Notes: generated by a model not told the origin, from the sequence alone. A stretch of DNA of 57,518 bases from an uncultured Collinsella sp. (GCA_900759565.1 CAAEVV010000023.1:1-57518), one strand, 5' to 3'; counted from the stretch's first letter, positions 8,592 to 16,876 are shown. Numbers and translations are program-made.

Positions 8592-10302
8592 AAAAGCGAA
8601 GACGGTCAATGTCCTTGAGGGGCCGATAACCGAGTCGTGCGCCGAGTTTCCCGCGCGCCACGTGTTTGTCAAGTGCCCGGAGTGCCGCCGTGTGATCGAT
8701 GAGGCGCGCCTGCACGACAACCTCGAGGTCTGCCCTCGTTGCGGCAAACACTTTCGCGTGAGCGGGCGCGACCGCATGCGCATGACGATTGACGAGGGCA
8801 CGTTTGAGGAATGGGATGCCAGTCTGGCGCCGGAGGACTTCCTTTCGTTTCCCGGCTATGCCGACAAGCTCAAGAGCGTGAGCGAACGTTCGGGCGAGCG
8901 CGATGCCGTTGTGTGCGGCAGGGGCAAAATCTGCGGTTGCGATACCGCGCTCTTCTTTATGGACGCCAACTTTATGATGGGCTCGATGGGTTCCGTGGTG
9001 GGCGAGAAGATCTGTCGCACATTTGAGCGTGCGACCGAGCTGGGATTGACAGTTGTCGGCTTTACCGTTTCGGGCGGTGCGCGCATGCAAGAGGGCGTGA
9101 CATCGCTTATGCAGATGGCCAAGATTTCTGCGGCGGTTAGGCGCCACAGCGGGGCGGGCGGCCTGTATATCACGGTGCTCACCGACCCCACGACCGGAGG
9201 CGTAACCGCGAGCTTTGCTATGGAGGGCGACATTATCCTGGCCGAGCCCGATGCCCTGACGGCATTTGCCGGCCCGCGCGTGATCGAGCAGAACATGCAC
9301 AAGCGCCTGCCCAAGGGATTCCAGCGCTCCGAGTTTTTGCTGGAGCACGGCTTTTGCGATGCCGTTGTTCCGCGTGGCGAGATTGCGCTCACGGTAGGCG
9401 AGCTGCTGGCACTGCACGAAGGGCACGCGCCCGGCCTGGGGGCACCGCATGAGATCGTGCATACGGGTCGCCGCGGCAAAAAGCTGGGACACTTGTTCAA
9501 GCGCTCGACGGCACCAAAAACCGCGCTCGAGATTGTCAAGCAGACCCGCTCGGCAGATCGCGCCACGGCGGGCGAGGTGATCTCGCTGGGCCTGGATGGA
9601 TTTGTGGAGCTGCACGGCGACCGTTACTTTGGCGACGACGCCGCTGTGGTGGCTGGCATTGGCTGGAAAGACGGACGCCCCGTAACGGTCATCGCCATCG
9701 AGCGCGGCACCACGACCAAAGAGCGTATGCGCCGCAACTTTGGCATGGCGCATCCCGAGGGCTACCGCAAAGCGCGACGCCTGATGCGCCAAGCCGAAAA
9801 GTTTGGTCGGCCGGTTCTGTGCCTGGTCGATACTTCGGGCGCGTTTTGCGGCATCGGTGCCGAGGAACGCGGCCAGGGCGAGGCCATTGCCCAGAATCTC
9901 ATGGAGATGAGCGGCCTTAAGACGCCGATTGTCTCGGTGGTGACAGGCGAGGGCGGCTCTGGTGGCGCGCTGGCGCTGTCCGTGGCCGACCGCATCCTGA
10001 TGCTTTCGAGCTCGGCCTATTCGGTCGTGAGCCCCGAGGCCTGTGCGTCGATCCTGTGGAAGGATACCGAGCGCGCGAATGAGGCCGCCGAGGCGCTGAA
10101 GCTCACGGCCCCCGATCTGTTGGCGCTCGGCATCATCGACGGCATTGTCGACGATAGGGGCCTGTCGCATGAGGAGATCGCCGGCGCCGTCATGTCCTCG
10201 GCATTTGATGCCTTCGATACGCTTGGGCGGCTCGACGACGCGACCCTCACAAACCTCCGCTACGAAAAGTACCGCGCAATCGGTCGGTACAGCACGATGT
10301 AA
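8578..10302 (+). CDS. accDA: fused acetyl-CoA carboxylase carboxyltransferase (AccD-AccA)
   Basis: Transfers CO2 from carboxybiotin to acetyl-CoA. One 574-residue chain joins the beta half (AccD, about 1-300) and the alpha half (AccA, about 300-574), which are separate subunits in E. coli. The beta half has a zinc ribbon with Cys33, Cys36, Cys52 and Cys55 and then VSGGARMQEG. The alpha half has FVELHGDRYFGDD, LVDTSGAF and TGEGGSGGALAL. The join falls around HLFKRSTAPKTALEIVKQ. The gene is continuous in frame with no sign of a sequencing slip. It is the last gene of the operon; no strong terminator follows before the EIIC gene. Confidence 0.93.
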   Translation: MLMNRKAKTVNVLEGPITESCAEFPARHVFVKCPECRRVIDEARLHDNLEVCPRCGKHFRVSGRDRMRMTIDEGTFEEWDASLAPEDFLSFPGYADKLKSVSERSGERDAVVCGRGKICGCDTALFFMDANFMMGSMGSVVGEKICRTFERATELGLTVVGFTVSGGARMQEGVTSLMQMAKISAAVRRHSGAGGLYITVLTDPTTGGVTASFAMEGDIILAEPDALTAFAGPRVIEQNMHKRLPKGFQRSEFLLEHGFCDAVVPRGEIALTVGELLALHEGHAPGLGAPHEIVHTGRRGKKLGHLFKRSTAPKTALEIVKQTRSADRATAGEVISLGLDGFVELHGDRYFGDDAAVVAGIGWKDGRPVTVIAIERGTTTKERMRRNFGMAHPEGYRKARRLMRQAEKFGRPVLCLVDTSGAFCGIGAEERGQGEAIAQNLMEMSGLKTPIVSVVTGEGGSGGALALSVADRILMLSSSAYSVVSPEACASILWKDTERANEAAEALKLTAPDLLALGIIDGIVDDRGLSHEEIAGAVMSSAFDAFDTLGRLDDATLTNLRYEKYRAIGRYSTM

Positions 10303-10331
10303 CAAGGGGACAGTCCGCATGTCACATTGGG
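10302..10331 (+). repeat. left copy of a direct repeat flanking the EIIC gene
   Basis: ACAAGGGGACAGTCCGCAT followed by gTCACATT. An almost identical stretch lies at 11566-11594 after the EIIC stop codon. It contains the word GGGGACAG, which recurs in other hairpin elements of this window. Confidence 0.65.
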
Positions 10332-10342
10332 AAAGGGTTCCT

Positions 10343-11557
10343 GTGTCACAAGTTTCTAACACCTCGTTTACAACGACGGTTTCATCAAACGCCATGGCCG
10401 TGGTGGACTATCTGTCCAAAAGCATGATGTCGGCGCTGCCGTTTATTGTCTGCGCGGCGTTGTTCCGCACCGTCGCCGTCATTATGGGCGAAGGCATGCT
10501 GGGCCTATGGTCTGCCGATTCCGAAATCTATCGCCTGTTCTACAGTTGGCTCTATAACGCCGGCTACTACTTTTTGCCCATTTATCTTGGTTGGGCGGCT
10601 GCCCGCCAGCTCGGTTGCTCGGAGCAGCTGGGCATGATGCTGGGCGGCGTATTGATTGCGCCCGATCTGCTTAAGCTCGTCGATGCCGCACCGACGACGG
10701 GGGCATCGATGACTTCCGTGTATGGCCTGCTTCCCGCGCCGGTCAACGATTACACGACGACCGTTATTCCGGTTCTCATCTCGGTGCCCGTGCTATGGCG
10801 AGTGGAGTGTTTCTTTCAGCGCGTTATCCCTAAGGCCGTGGCGTTTTCGTTCGTTCCGTTTGCGACCATGCTTGTCATGGTTCCGGTTTCGCTGTGTATT
10901 ACGGCACCGGCGGGCAGCTATCTGGGCATGCTGTTGGGCCAGCTTATGTTTATGCTTGGCAATTCCGGTGGCATCGTATCGTTGCTCACACTCATGGGGC
11001 TTGCCGCGGGCTGGGAGTTCCTTAAGATCGCGGGCGTCAGCAACGTTGTCCTATCGCTCGCCTATGCGCAGTTTATGAGTGTGGGAACGGATTCGTGCAT
11101 CCTGATCGCCGCGACGATGGCAACGTTTGCCGTTTGGGGCATGCCCTTTGGCGCGTCGCTCCGCGTTGCGGATAAGGACGAGAAGACGCTCATGCTGGGC
11201 TATTCGATCTCGGGTGTTCTTGGCGGCGTAAGCGAGCCGGCGCTGTACGGTTGCGGCTTTAAATATGGCAGGTGCCTGACGTGCATGGCCATTGGCGGCG
11301 CCGTCGGAGGCCTTGTTGCGGCCGTGGGCCACGTTACGGCCTATACCATCGGCATGACGAATGTCCTCATGGTCATTGGCTTTGCCACGGGCGGCATTTC
11401 GAACCTGCTGTGGTGCTGCGTTGCTGGTGGCACGGCATTTGCGGTGTCTGCGGCGCTGAGCTACTGCTTTGGCGTGGTGCCGGCGAAGGGGCAGGCGACG
11501 GGGGACGGAGCCGATTCGTCCGAAACCTCGGAGAGCGTGGCCGAGACAAGCGCATAA
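10343..11557 (+). CDS. PTS transporter EIIC domain protein, glucose/beta-glucoside superfamily, no IIA or IIB
   Basis: Integral membrane sugar permease domain with about ten hydrophobic segments. The segment GGVSEPALYGCGFKYGR matches the conserved EIIC motif (G-x-x-EPALYG) of the glucose-sucrose-glucoside family. No EIIB cysteine motif or EIIA histidine motif is fused or encoded next to it, so it must borrow phosphorylated partners from elsewhere or act without them. The start is uncertain: GTG at 10343 has AAAGGG upstream and gives 404 residues; ATG at 10319 lies inside a repeat, and ATG at 10394 would also keep all membrane segments. The C-terminus is a short Ser/Glu-rich tail. The gene is bracketed by direct repeats, suggesting it was inserted as a unit. 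Substrate unknown. Confidence 0.8.
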   Translation: MSQVSNTSFTTTVSSNAMAVVDYLSKSMMSALPFIVCAALFRTVAVIMGEGMLGLWSADSEIYRLFYSWLYNAGYYFLPIYLGWAAARQLGCSEQLGMMLGGVLIAPDLLKLVDAAPTTGASMTSVYGLLPAPVNDYTTTVIPVLISVPVLWRVECFFQRVIPKAVAFSFVPFATMLVMVPVSLCITAPAGSYLGMLLGQLMFMLGNSGGIVSLLTLMGLAAGWEFLKIAGVSNVVLSLAYAQFMSVGTDSCILIAATMATFAVWGMPFGASLRVADKDEKTLMLGYSISGVLGGVSEPALYGCGFKYGRCLTCMAIGGAVGGLVAAVGHVTAYTIGMTNVLMVIGFATGGISNLLWCCVAGGTAFAVSAALSYCFGVVPAKGQATGDGADSSETSESVAETSA

Positions 11558-11565
11558 ATCGATCG

Positions 11566-11594
11566 ACAAGGGGACAGTCCCGCATATCACATTC
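11566..11594 (+). repeat. right copy of the direct repeat flanking the EIIC gene
   Basis: ACAAGGGGACAGTCCCGCAT followed by aTCACATT. It matches 10302-10331 except for one inserted C and one substitution. It lies directly after the EIIC stop and before a terminator. Confidence 0.65.
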
Positions 11595-11595
11595 C

Positions 11596-11628
11596 AAGGC
11601 CGTGGTCCGTGTGGGCTGCGGCCTTTTT
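11596..11628 (+). terminator. rho-independent terminator after the EIIC gene
   Basis: Stem AAGGCCG / CGGCCTT with a 19-base loop, followed by a T run (11623-11628). It separates the EIIC gene from the cation-efflux gene. Confidence 0.75.
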
Positions 11629-11701
11629 GTATCTGGGGGACAAAGTAGCTACACTACAATCCGGTCAAGCAATAGATATATAAGTAGTACTGTGGGGGCG
11701 G

Positions 11702-12862
11702 ATGCAGATGGTCGAGTGGATTGTTAGGCGCGCGCAGGGCGATCGTGCGCGTGTGGGCACGTTAGCTGGCATGGTGTGTATTGTCGCCAATGTTGCGCTT
11801 TGTGCTGCGAAGGGTGCAATTGGTGTGCTGTCGGGATCGGTTTCGATTGTGGCGGATGCCATGAACAACCTGTCCGATGCCAGCTCGAATATCGTGAGCG
11901 TGCTGGGCTTTAAGCTGGCGAGCAAGCCGGCCGACCCCGAGCATCCTTACGGCCACGGTCGCTACGAGTATCTCTCGGGTCTGGTCGTGGCGGCACTCGT
12001 GCTGCTGATTGGCGTTGAGCTGGTGAAGTCCTCGGTCGAGCGCATCATCCACCCCGAACCTGTCGAGTTCTCGCTTGCCCTGGTGGCAGTTCTAGTGCTT
12101 TCGATGGTTGTAAAGCTCTGGATGGCGGCCCTCAACCAAAAGCTCGGCGATCGCATTGAGTCCGAGACGCTGCATGCGACTGCCCAGGATTCCAAGAACG
12201 ATGTTCTTGCCACAGGCGCCGTGCTGGCATGTGCAATTGTTTCTCAGGTGACGCACATCAATCTTGACGCATGGGTCGGCCTTGCCGTTGGCGCCTATAT
12301 TGGTTGGAGCGGCTTTGAACTTATTCAAGATACGGTGAGCCCGCTTTTGGGCCAGACGCCCGATCCTAAGCTGGTCAAGCACATTCGAGACAAGATTATG
12401 AGCTATCCCGGCGTTTTGGGCGTTCACGATTTGATGGTTCACGACTACGGCCCGGGCAGGAAGTTCGCAAGCGCTCACGCCGAGATGGCAGCCGAGGCCA
12501 GCCCGCTGGAAAGTCACGACACGCTCGATAACATCGAGCAGGCGTTTAGGAACGAAGACGGCATGATTGTCACGCTCCATTACGACCCCATCGTGACCGA
12601 CGATCCCAAGGTGGCGAGCATGCGCTTGCGCATCAACGCAATGGCCCAGGAGATCGATAGCCGCCTTTCGATTCACGACCTTCGCTGCGTGCCGGGTCCT
12701 ACGCACACCAATGTGATTTTTGACTGCGTGCGTCCCTCGGATCTGCAGATGAGTGCCGAAGACGTAAAACACGCGCTGGCACAACGGGTCGAGTCGGAAT
12801 ACCCCAAGTCGATTGCCAAGATCACGATCGACGAGGACTATGTCGGTCATACCCACGAGTAG
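11702..12862 (+). CDS. cation diffusion facilitator family transporter
   Basis: Proton-coupled export of a divalent metal (Zn, Mn, Fe or similar). 386 residues with about six membrane segments in the first 210. The metal site is seen as DAMNNLSD (52-59) in segment 2 and HATAQDSKND in segment 5; HPYGHGRYEYL is the family signature after segment 2. The cytoplasmic part is longer than the usual CDF tail: after residue 220 a first ferredoxin-like dimer domain is followed by a second region of about 80 residues. DxxxN rather than DxxxH in segment 2 suggests a preference other than plain zinc, but the substrate cannot be fixed. ATG at 11702, with a second ATG at 11708. Confidence 0.9.
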   Translation: MQMVEWIVRRAQGDRARVGTLAGMVCIVANVALCAAKGAIGVLSGSVSIVADAMNNLSDASSNIVSVLGFKLASKPADPEHPYGHGRYEYLSGLVVAALVLLIGVELVKSSVERIIHPEPVEFSLALVAVLVLSMVVKLWMAALNQKLGDRIESETLHATAQDSKNDVLATGAVLACAIVSQVTHINLDAWVGLAVGAYIGWSGFELIQDTVSPLLGQTPDPKLVKHIRDKIMSYPGVLGVHDLMVHDYGPGRKFASAHAEMAAEASPLESHDTLDNIEQAFRNEDGMIVTLHYDPIVTDDPKVASMRLRINAMAQEIDSRLSIHDLRCVPGPTHTNVIFDCVRPSDLQMSAEDVKHALAQRVESEYPKSIAKITIDEDYVGHTHE

Positions 12863-12901
12863 GGCCACGCCGACAAAGCAACTGATGCAGAAGGGGAGAG
12901 C

Positions 12902-13528
12902 ATGAAGCGCTTATACCTACTCCGCCACGGTCAGACGGAATTCAACGTCAAAAAGCTGGTCCAGGGCCGCTGCGATTCACCGCTGACCGACCTGGGCCGC
13001 AAACAAGCGGGAATGGCAGCCGCATGGCTCAAAGCTCACGGCGTCGTCCCCGACAAAGTAGTCTCATCACCCTTAGGCCGAGCCATGGACACGGCAAGTC
13101 TCGTCGCATGCGAACTCCTCGGCCCGGACGCAGCAGTCGAGCCCTGTGAAGGCATTATCGAGCGCAGCTACGGCACCTTCGAAGAAGGCCCCCACGACGC
13201 CCTGCCCACTGACGTTTGGGATCCGGGCGAGGACCTGGTCCCCTTCGGAGGAGAAGGAAGCCGCGCGCTGCAAGAGCGCATGGTAGACACCCTCACCAAT
13301 CTCATGGGCGCCGAGGGCATAGAAACCCTCCTAGCAGTAAGCCACGGCAGCGCCAGCCGCCAATTCATCAAAGCTGCAGCCCCAGAGGGCTTCAAGCTCC
13401 CAGCAAAACTCCCCAACTGCGCCATCATGATCTTCAATTTCGATGAGGCAAAGCCACAAGCAGAAGGCGAGCTAATGCAATGCAAGTTCACCCTCCAGCA
13501 AATAGTGGACCCCCAACAAAGTAATTAG
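12902..13528 (+). CDS. histidine phosphatase (phosphoglycerate-mutase-like) family protein
   Basis: Phosphohydrolase of the RHG superfamily; the substrate is not predictable. The N-terminal YLLRHGQTEFN gives the phospho-accepting His9, SSPLGRAMDTA carries the second conserved arginine, and AVSHGSASR supplies the second catalytic histidine. 208 residues with ATG after GAAGGGGAG, 39 bp behind the cation transporter and probably co-transcribed with it. Codon choice is slightly richer in CCC/ACC than in the neighbours. Confidence 0.88.
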   Translation: MKRLYLLRHGQTEFNVKKLVQGRCDSPLTDLGRKQAGMAAAWLKAHGVVPDKVVSSPLGRAMDTASLVACELLGPDAAVEPCEGIIERSYGTFEEGPHDALPTDVWDPGEDLVPFGGEGSRALQERMVDTLTNLMGAEGIETLLAVSHGSASRQFIKAAAPEGFKLPAKLPNCAIMIFNFDEAKPQAEGELMQCKFTLQQIVDPQQSN

Positions 13529-13572
13529 CTGAGCGAGCAGAGTTAAGCAGACATCAACGTGTCGTCTCCCGA

Positions 13573-13710
13573 GCTTGGCAGAGGGGCGGCGAAATAAATT
13601 AAGTTTGTCGCGAGTTCCGCACGCAAAGGAAAGCACTTAATGTGCTTTCCGTCTTGCGCAGGACTGCCCGAGCAGCAAACTTAATTTATTTCGCCGCCCC
13701 TCTGCCAAGC
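13573..13710. repeat. long perfect inverted repeat (35-bp arms) with a nested inner hairpin
   Basis: The arm 13573-13607 (beginning GCTTGGCAGAGGGG and ending AAGTTTG) is perfectly complementary to 13676-13710. The 68-bp interior holds its own stem, GGAAAGCAC (13628-13636) / GTGCTTTCC (13642-13650). Parts between the inner and outer stems also pair imperfectly, so nearly the whole 138 bp is one palindrome. It sits between the histidine phosphatase stop and the ribosomal leader. It could end transcription from both sides, but it lacks a clean T tract. Confidence 0.85.
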
Positions 13711-13765
13711 CCAGGCGACTCCACGCACTTTACCTGCGTAAACAATGTGAGTGAAATATGAATCT

Positions 13766-13794
13766 CGATGGATACGCCCGCAGCCGTGTATACT
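13766..13794 (+). promoter_or_regulatory. probable promoter of the rplC operon
   Basis: TATACT at 13789-13794 with an upstream TG (extended -10); the -35 is poor (CGATGG region). The stretch from ATGGATACGCCCG to CCGTGTATAC is nearly the same as one in front of rplB (15633-15658), so the two promoters share conserved spacer sequence as well as the -10. The implied leader to rplC is about 175 nt. Confidence 0.6.
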
Positions 13795-13905
13795 AAACAA
13801 CTGTGTGAAACCAGGGGAGTATTCTGGCTGGACAAAATGCCTGCTTAATAGGGTTGTCAGGTAGTCCGGACGAAATACAAGGCTGGGGAGCACGTCGTGT
13901 AAGTA

Positions 13906-13957
13906 GTGGTCCTCTAGGGGCGTACGCTCGGTGGTGTACGCATTGTCCCAAGACCAC
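13906..13957 (+). promoter_or_regulatory. structured leader hairpin ahead of rplC
   Basis: Nested stem: GTGGTC (13906-13911) pairs with GACCAC (13952-13957), and inside it GGGGCGTACGC faces GTGTACGC and GTCCC. It ends 20 nt before the rplC start. Position and shape fit an autoregulatory ribosomal-protein leader of the L3/L4 type, but no binding protein is shown. Confidence 0.5.
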
Positions 13958-13977
13958 GCGAGAGTTGGGATCATATC

Positions 13978-14598
13978 TTGATCAGCATGATTCTCGGCCG
14001 CAAGATTGGCATGACCCAGGTTTGGGACGAGGACGACAACGTCGTTCCCGTCACGGTCATCCAGGCTGGCCCCTGCGCTGTCTCGCAGGTTAAAACTCAG
14101 GCAACCGACGGCTATGACGCCGTCCAGATCGGTTTCGGCGACATCAAGGCCAAGAACGTGAACAAGCCCATGGCTGGTCACTTCGCCAAGGCCGGCGTCG
14201 AGCCTGTCCGCTTCCTTCGTGAGGTCCGCGTCGAGAACGGCGAGGAGCACAAGGTCGGCGAGGTCGTCACCGTCGCTGATTTCGCTGATGTCGAGAAGGT
14301 CGACGTCATCGGTACCTCCAAGGGTAAGGGCTTCCAGGGTCGCATCAAGCGCTGGGGTCAGCGCCGCGGTCCTATGACGCATGGTTCTCACTTCCAGCGT
14401 CACCCCGGTTCTATCGGTCAGTGCGCCTATCCTGCGCGCGTCCTCAAGGGCGTCAAGATGGCCGGTCACATGGGTAACGAGCGCGTTACCGTCAAGAACC
14501 TTTCCGTTGTCCGCATCGATGCCGAGCAGAACCTCATCTTGGTCAAGGGCGCTGTCCCGGGTGCCAAGAATGGTCTCGTCGCCATCCGTATGGCCTAA
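13978..14598 (+). CDS. rplC: 50S ribosomal protein L3
   Basis: Early-assembly protein of the large subunit. The signatures ILGRKIGMTQV and the central loop GTSKGKGFQGRIKRW, then PGSIGQCAYPARVLKG, are L3. The start is TTG at 13978: this gives MISMILGRK, the same length as the well-known MTKGILGRK form of other L3 proteins; the ATG at 13987 would clip it. 206 residues. Usually rpsJ precedes rplC, but here there is only a leader, promoter and long palindrome, so rplC opens the unit. Confidence 0.95.
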   Translation: MISMILGRKIGMTQVWDEDDNVVPVTVIQAGPCAVSQVKTQATDGYDAVQIGFGDIKAKNVNKPMAGHFAKAGVEPVRFLREVRVENGEEHKVGEVVTVADFADVEKVDVIGTSKGKGFQGRIKRWGQRRGPMTHGSHFQRHPGSIGQCAYPARVLKGVKMAGHMGNERVTVKNLSVVRIDAEQNLILVKGAVPGAKNGLVAIRMA

Positions 14599-14644
14599 GG
14601 GCCCAGCCCATTTAGCCCAGCGTCATACCAAGGAGAACACTTAA

Positions 14645-15271
14645 ATGGCAAAGTTTGAAGTAAAGAACAGCGAGGGCAAGAAGGTCGCCGAGGCCGAGCT
14701 CGCCGCTGAGGTGTACGGCATCGAGCCGAACATCCACGTTATGCACCACATCGTCAAGTGCCAGATGGCCTCTTGGCGTCAGGGCACCCAGTCCGCTAAG
14801 GGCCGCTCTGAGGTTTCCGGTGGCGGCAAGAAGCCTTGGCGTCAGAAGGGCACCGGCCGTGCCCGCCAGGGTTCCATCCGTGCTGCCCAGTGGCGTCACG
14901 GTGGCGTTGTCTTCGCCCCCAAGCCCCGTTCCTACGCCAAGCGTATGAACAACAAGGAGGTCAAGCTGGCTATGCGCTCCGCGCTGTCCGCCAAGCTGGC
15001 CGATGGCGAGCTCGTGCTCGTCGACGACTACGGCTTCGAGAAGCCTTCCACCAAGGCTGCCGTCGCCATGCTCAAGGCTCTCGGCCTTGAGGGCAAGCGT
15101 CTGACCATCATCGTTCGCGATGAGGACGTCAACGCCTACCTGTCGTTCCGCAACATTCCCAAGACGTTCATCATCACTGCCGACGAGGCCAACACCTACG
15201 ATCTCGTCAACAACAACGCTGTGCTGATGCCCGCCGACATCGCCGCTCACTTCGGGGAGGTGCTTGCATAA
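14645..15271 (+). CDS. rplD: 50S ribosomal protein L4
   Basis: Large-subunit protein lining the exit tunnel, and in other bacteria the repressor of its own operon. The extended loop is visible as QKGTGRARQGSIRAAQWRHG, and the N-terminal segment carries KGRSEVSGGGKKPWRQKG. 208 residues. ATG at 14645 follows AAGGAGAAC. It is 46 bp behind rplC and directly abuts rplW. Confidence 0.96.
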   Translation: MAKFEVKNSEGKKVAEAELAAEVYGIEPNIHVMHHIVKCQMASWRQGTQSAKGRSEVSGGGKKPWRQKGTGRARQGSIRAAQWRHGGVVFAPKPRSYAKRMNNKEVKLAMRSALSAKLADGELVLVDDYGFEKPSTKAAVAMLKALGLEGKRLTIIVRDEDVNAYLSFRNIPKTFIITADEANTYDLVNNNAVLMPADIAAHFGEVLA

Positions 15272-15559
15272 ATGACCGCCCACGAGATCATCATCCGTCC
15301 GATCGTGTCCGAGCGTTCCTTCTCCGGCATGGAGCTGAACAAGTACACGTTCGAGGTCGCCAAGGATGCTAACAAGTATCAGATCAAGGACGCTGTCGAG
15401 GAGATCTTCGGCGTCAAGGTCGTTCGCGTGAACACCCTGACGGTCAAGCCCAAGACCAAGCGCGTGCGTTATGTCGCCGGCAAGACCCGTTCTTGGAAGA
15501 AGGCCATCGTCACGCTGGCCGAGGGCGACACCATCGAGGTCTTTGGCAACCAGGCCTAA
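15272..15559 (+). CDS. rplW: 50S ribosomal protein L23
   Basis: Large-subunit protein at the exit-tunnel mouth that docks trigger factor and SRP. IIRPIVSERSFSG at the start, then KYTFEVAKDANKYQIKDAVEEIFGVKV, is diagnostic. 95 residues. Its ATG follows the rplD stop immediately. A 179-bp gap with a hairpin and an internal promoter separates it from rplB, which is unusual for this operon. Confidence 0.95.
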   Translation: MTAHEIIIRPIVSERSFSGMELNKYTFEVAKDANKYQIKDAVEEIFGVKVVRVNTLTVKPKTKRVRYVAGKTRSWKKAIVTLAEGDTIEVFGNQA

Positions 15560-15577
15560 GACTCGCTGCTGTTGAGT

Positions 15578-15659
15578 GAGCTCATGCCTCCCAAATAGGG
15601 GAGGCGAGAGCTCAAGGTTTTGGGCGTATAAAATGGACACGCCCGGAACCGTGTATACG
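15578..15659 (+). promoter_or_regulatory. hairpin and internal promoter between rplW and rplB
   Basis: Hairpin 15578-15613: GAGCTC and GCCTCCC face GGGAGGC and GAGAGCTC around an AAATAG loop. There is no strong T run, so it is an attenuator or processing site rather than a plain terminator. It is followed by TATACG (15654-15659) and the same ATGGACACGCCCG to CCGTGTATAC block seen at the rplC promoter. The implied leader to rplB is about 75 nt. Confidence 0.55.
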
Positions 15660-15738
15660 TCCGGTGTCATCGCACCCGAGGCAGAACCTCGAATCCCTGT
15701 CTGCGATGGCTAACGGATTCCTATTGAAAGGGATTGTA

Positions 15739-16569
15739 ATGGCTGTAAAGCACCTTAAGCCGACCTCCGCTGGTAGGCGTTGGCAGACGATCTCCGACTT
15801 CTCCGAGATCACCTGCACCAAGCCCGAGAAGTCTCTTCTCGAGCCCCTGCCCAAGAAGGCCGGTCGTAACAACAACGGCCGCATCACCACCCGCCACCAG
15901 GGCGGCGGCGTGAAGCGTCGTTACCGCGTGATCGACTTCAAGCGCAACAAGGACGGCGTGCCCGCCAAGGTTGCCACGATCGAGTACGATCCGAACCGTT
16001 CCGCTCGCATCGCTCTGCTGCACTACGCTGACGGTGAGAAGCGCTACATCCTGGCCCCCAAGGGCCTCGAGGTCGGTCAGACCATCATGTCCGGTTCTGA
16101 CGCCGACATCAAGCCGGGCAACGCTCTGCCCCTCGCCGACATCCCCGTCGGTACGCTCATCCACGCCGTCGAGTTCCAGCCGGGCAAGGGCGCTGCTATC
16201 GCCCGTTCCGCCGGTAACTCCTGCCAGCTGATGGGTAAGGAGGGCAAGTACGCTATCGTCCGTATGCCTTCCTCCGAGATGCGCCGCATCCTCGTTACCT
16301 GCCGCGCCACCGTCGGTGAGGTCGGCAACGCCGATCACTCCAACATCGTCATCGGCAAGGCCGGCCGTAAGCGTCACATGAACGTGCGCCCGACCGTCCG
16401 CGGTACCGTCATGAACCCTGTCGACCACCCGCACGGCGGTGGCGAGGGCAAGAACCACACCTCTGGTCGTCCCTCTGTTACCCCCTGGGGTAAGCCGACG
16501 AAGGGCCTTCGTACGCGCAAGAAGAAGAAGGTCTCGAACCAGCACATCATTCGTCGCCGTAAGAAGTAA
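15739..16569 (+). CDS. rplB: 50S ribosomal protein L2
   Basis: Peptidyl-transferase-centre protein of the large subunit. The frame opens earlier, but the protein begins MAVKHLKPTSAGRRW after GAAAGGGATTG (ATG 15739). Signatures: NGRITTRHQGGGVKRRYR, PVGTLIHAVEFQPGKGA and the C-terminal MNPVDHPHGGGEG containing the functionally important histidine. 276 residues, normal length. It has its own candidate promoter, so rplB to rpsQ may be expressed partly apart from rplC-rplD-rplW. Confidence 0.96.
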   Translation: MAVKHLKPTSAGRRWQTISDFSEITCTKPEKSLLEPLPKKAGRNNNGRITTRHQGGGVKRRYRVIDFKRNKDGVPAKVATIEYDPNRSARIALLHYADGEKRYILAPKGLEVGQTIMSGSDADIKPGNALPLADIPVGTLIHAVEFQPGKGAAIARSAGNSCQLMGKEGKYAIVRMPSSEMRRILVTCRATVGEVGNADHSNIVIGKAGRKRHMNVRPTVRGTVMNPVDHPHGGGEGKNHTSGRPSVTPWGKPTKGLRTRKKKKVSNQHIIRRRKK

Positions 16570-16601
16570 TTTCGGATACCGAGTTTTAGGAGAAAGCACT
16601 T

Positions 16602-16862
16602 ATGAGCAGAAGTCTCAAAAAGGGCCCGTTCGTGGAGACTCGCCTTCTCTCGCGTATCACCGCGATGAACGAGGCTGGCAAGAAGGACGTCGTGAAGACC
16701 TGGTCCCGCGCGTCCACCATCTTCCCCGAGATGGTTGGTCACACCATCGCCGTCCACGACGGCCGCAAGCATGTGCCCGTGTATGTTACCGAGTCCATGG
16801 TTGGTCACAAGCTCGGCGAGTTCGCGCCGACTCGTACGTTCCGTGGCCACAAGGCCAAATAG
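16602..16862 (+). CDS. rpsS: 30S ribosomal protein S19
   Basis: Small-subunit head protein that pairs with S13. MSRSLKKGPFVE at the start, then WSRASTIFPEMVGHTIAVHDGRKHVPVYV and GHKLGEFAPTRTFRGH, is S19. 86 residues, with TTTAGGAGAAAG ahead of the ATG. Confidence 0.96.
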   Translation: MSRSLKKGPFVETRLLSRITAMNEAGKKDVVKTWSRASTIFPEMVGHTIAVHDGRKHVPVYVTESMVGHKLGEFAPTRTFRGHKAK

Positions 16863-16876
16863 GGGGTTAACCGTAA

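Noticed and set aside
8410..10395. 661-codon minus-strand frame opposite accDA
   Set aside because: Antisense shadow of a GC-rich gene: composition is Arg/His/Ala-rich with no recognisable domain, while the plus strand encodes clear AccD-AccA.
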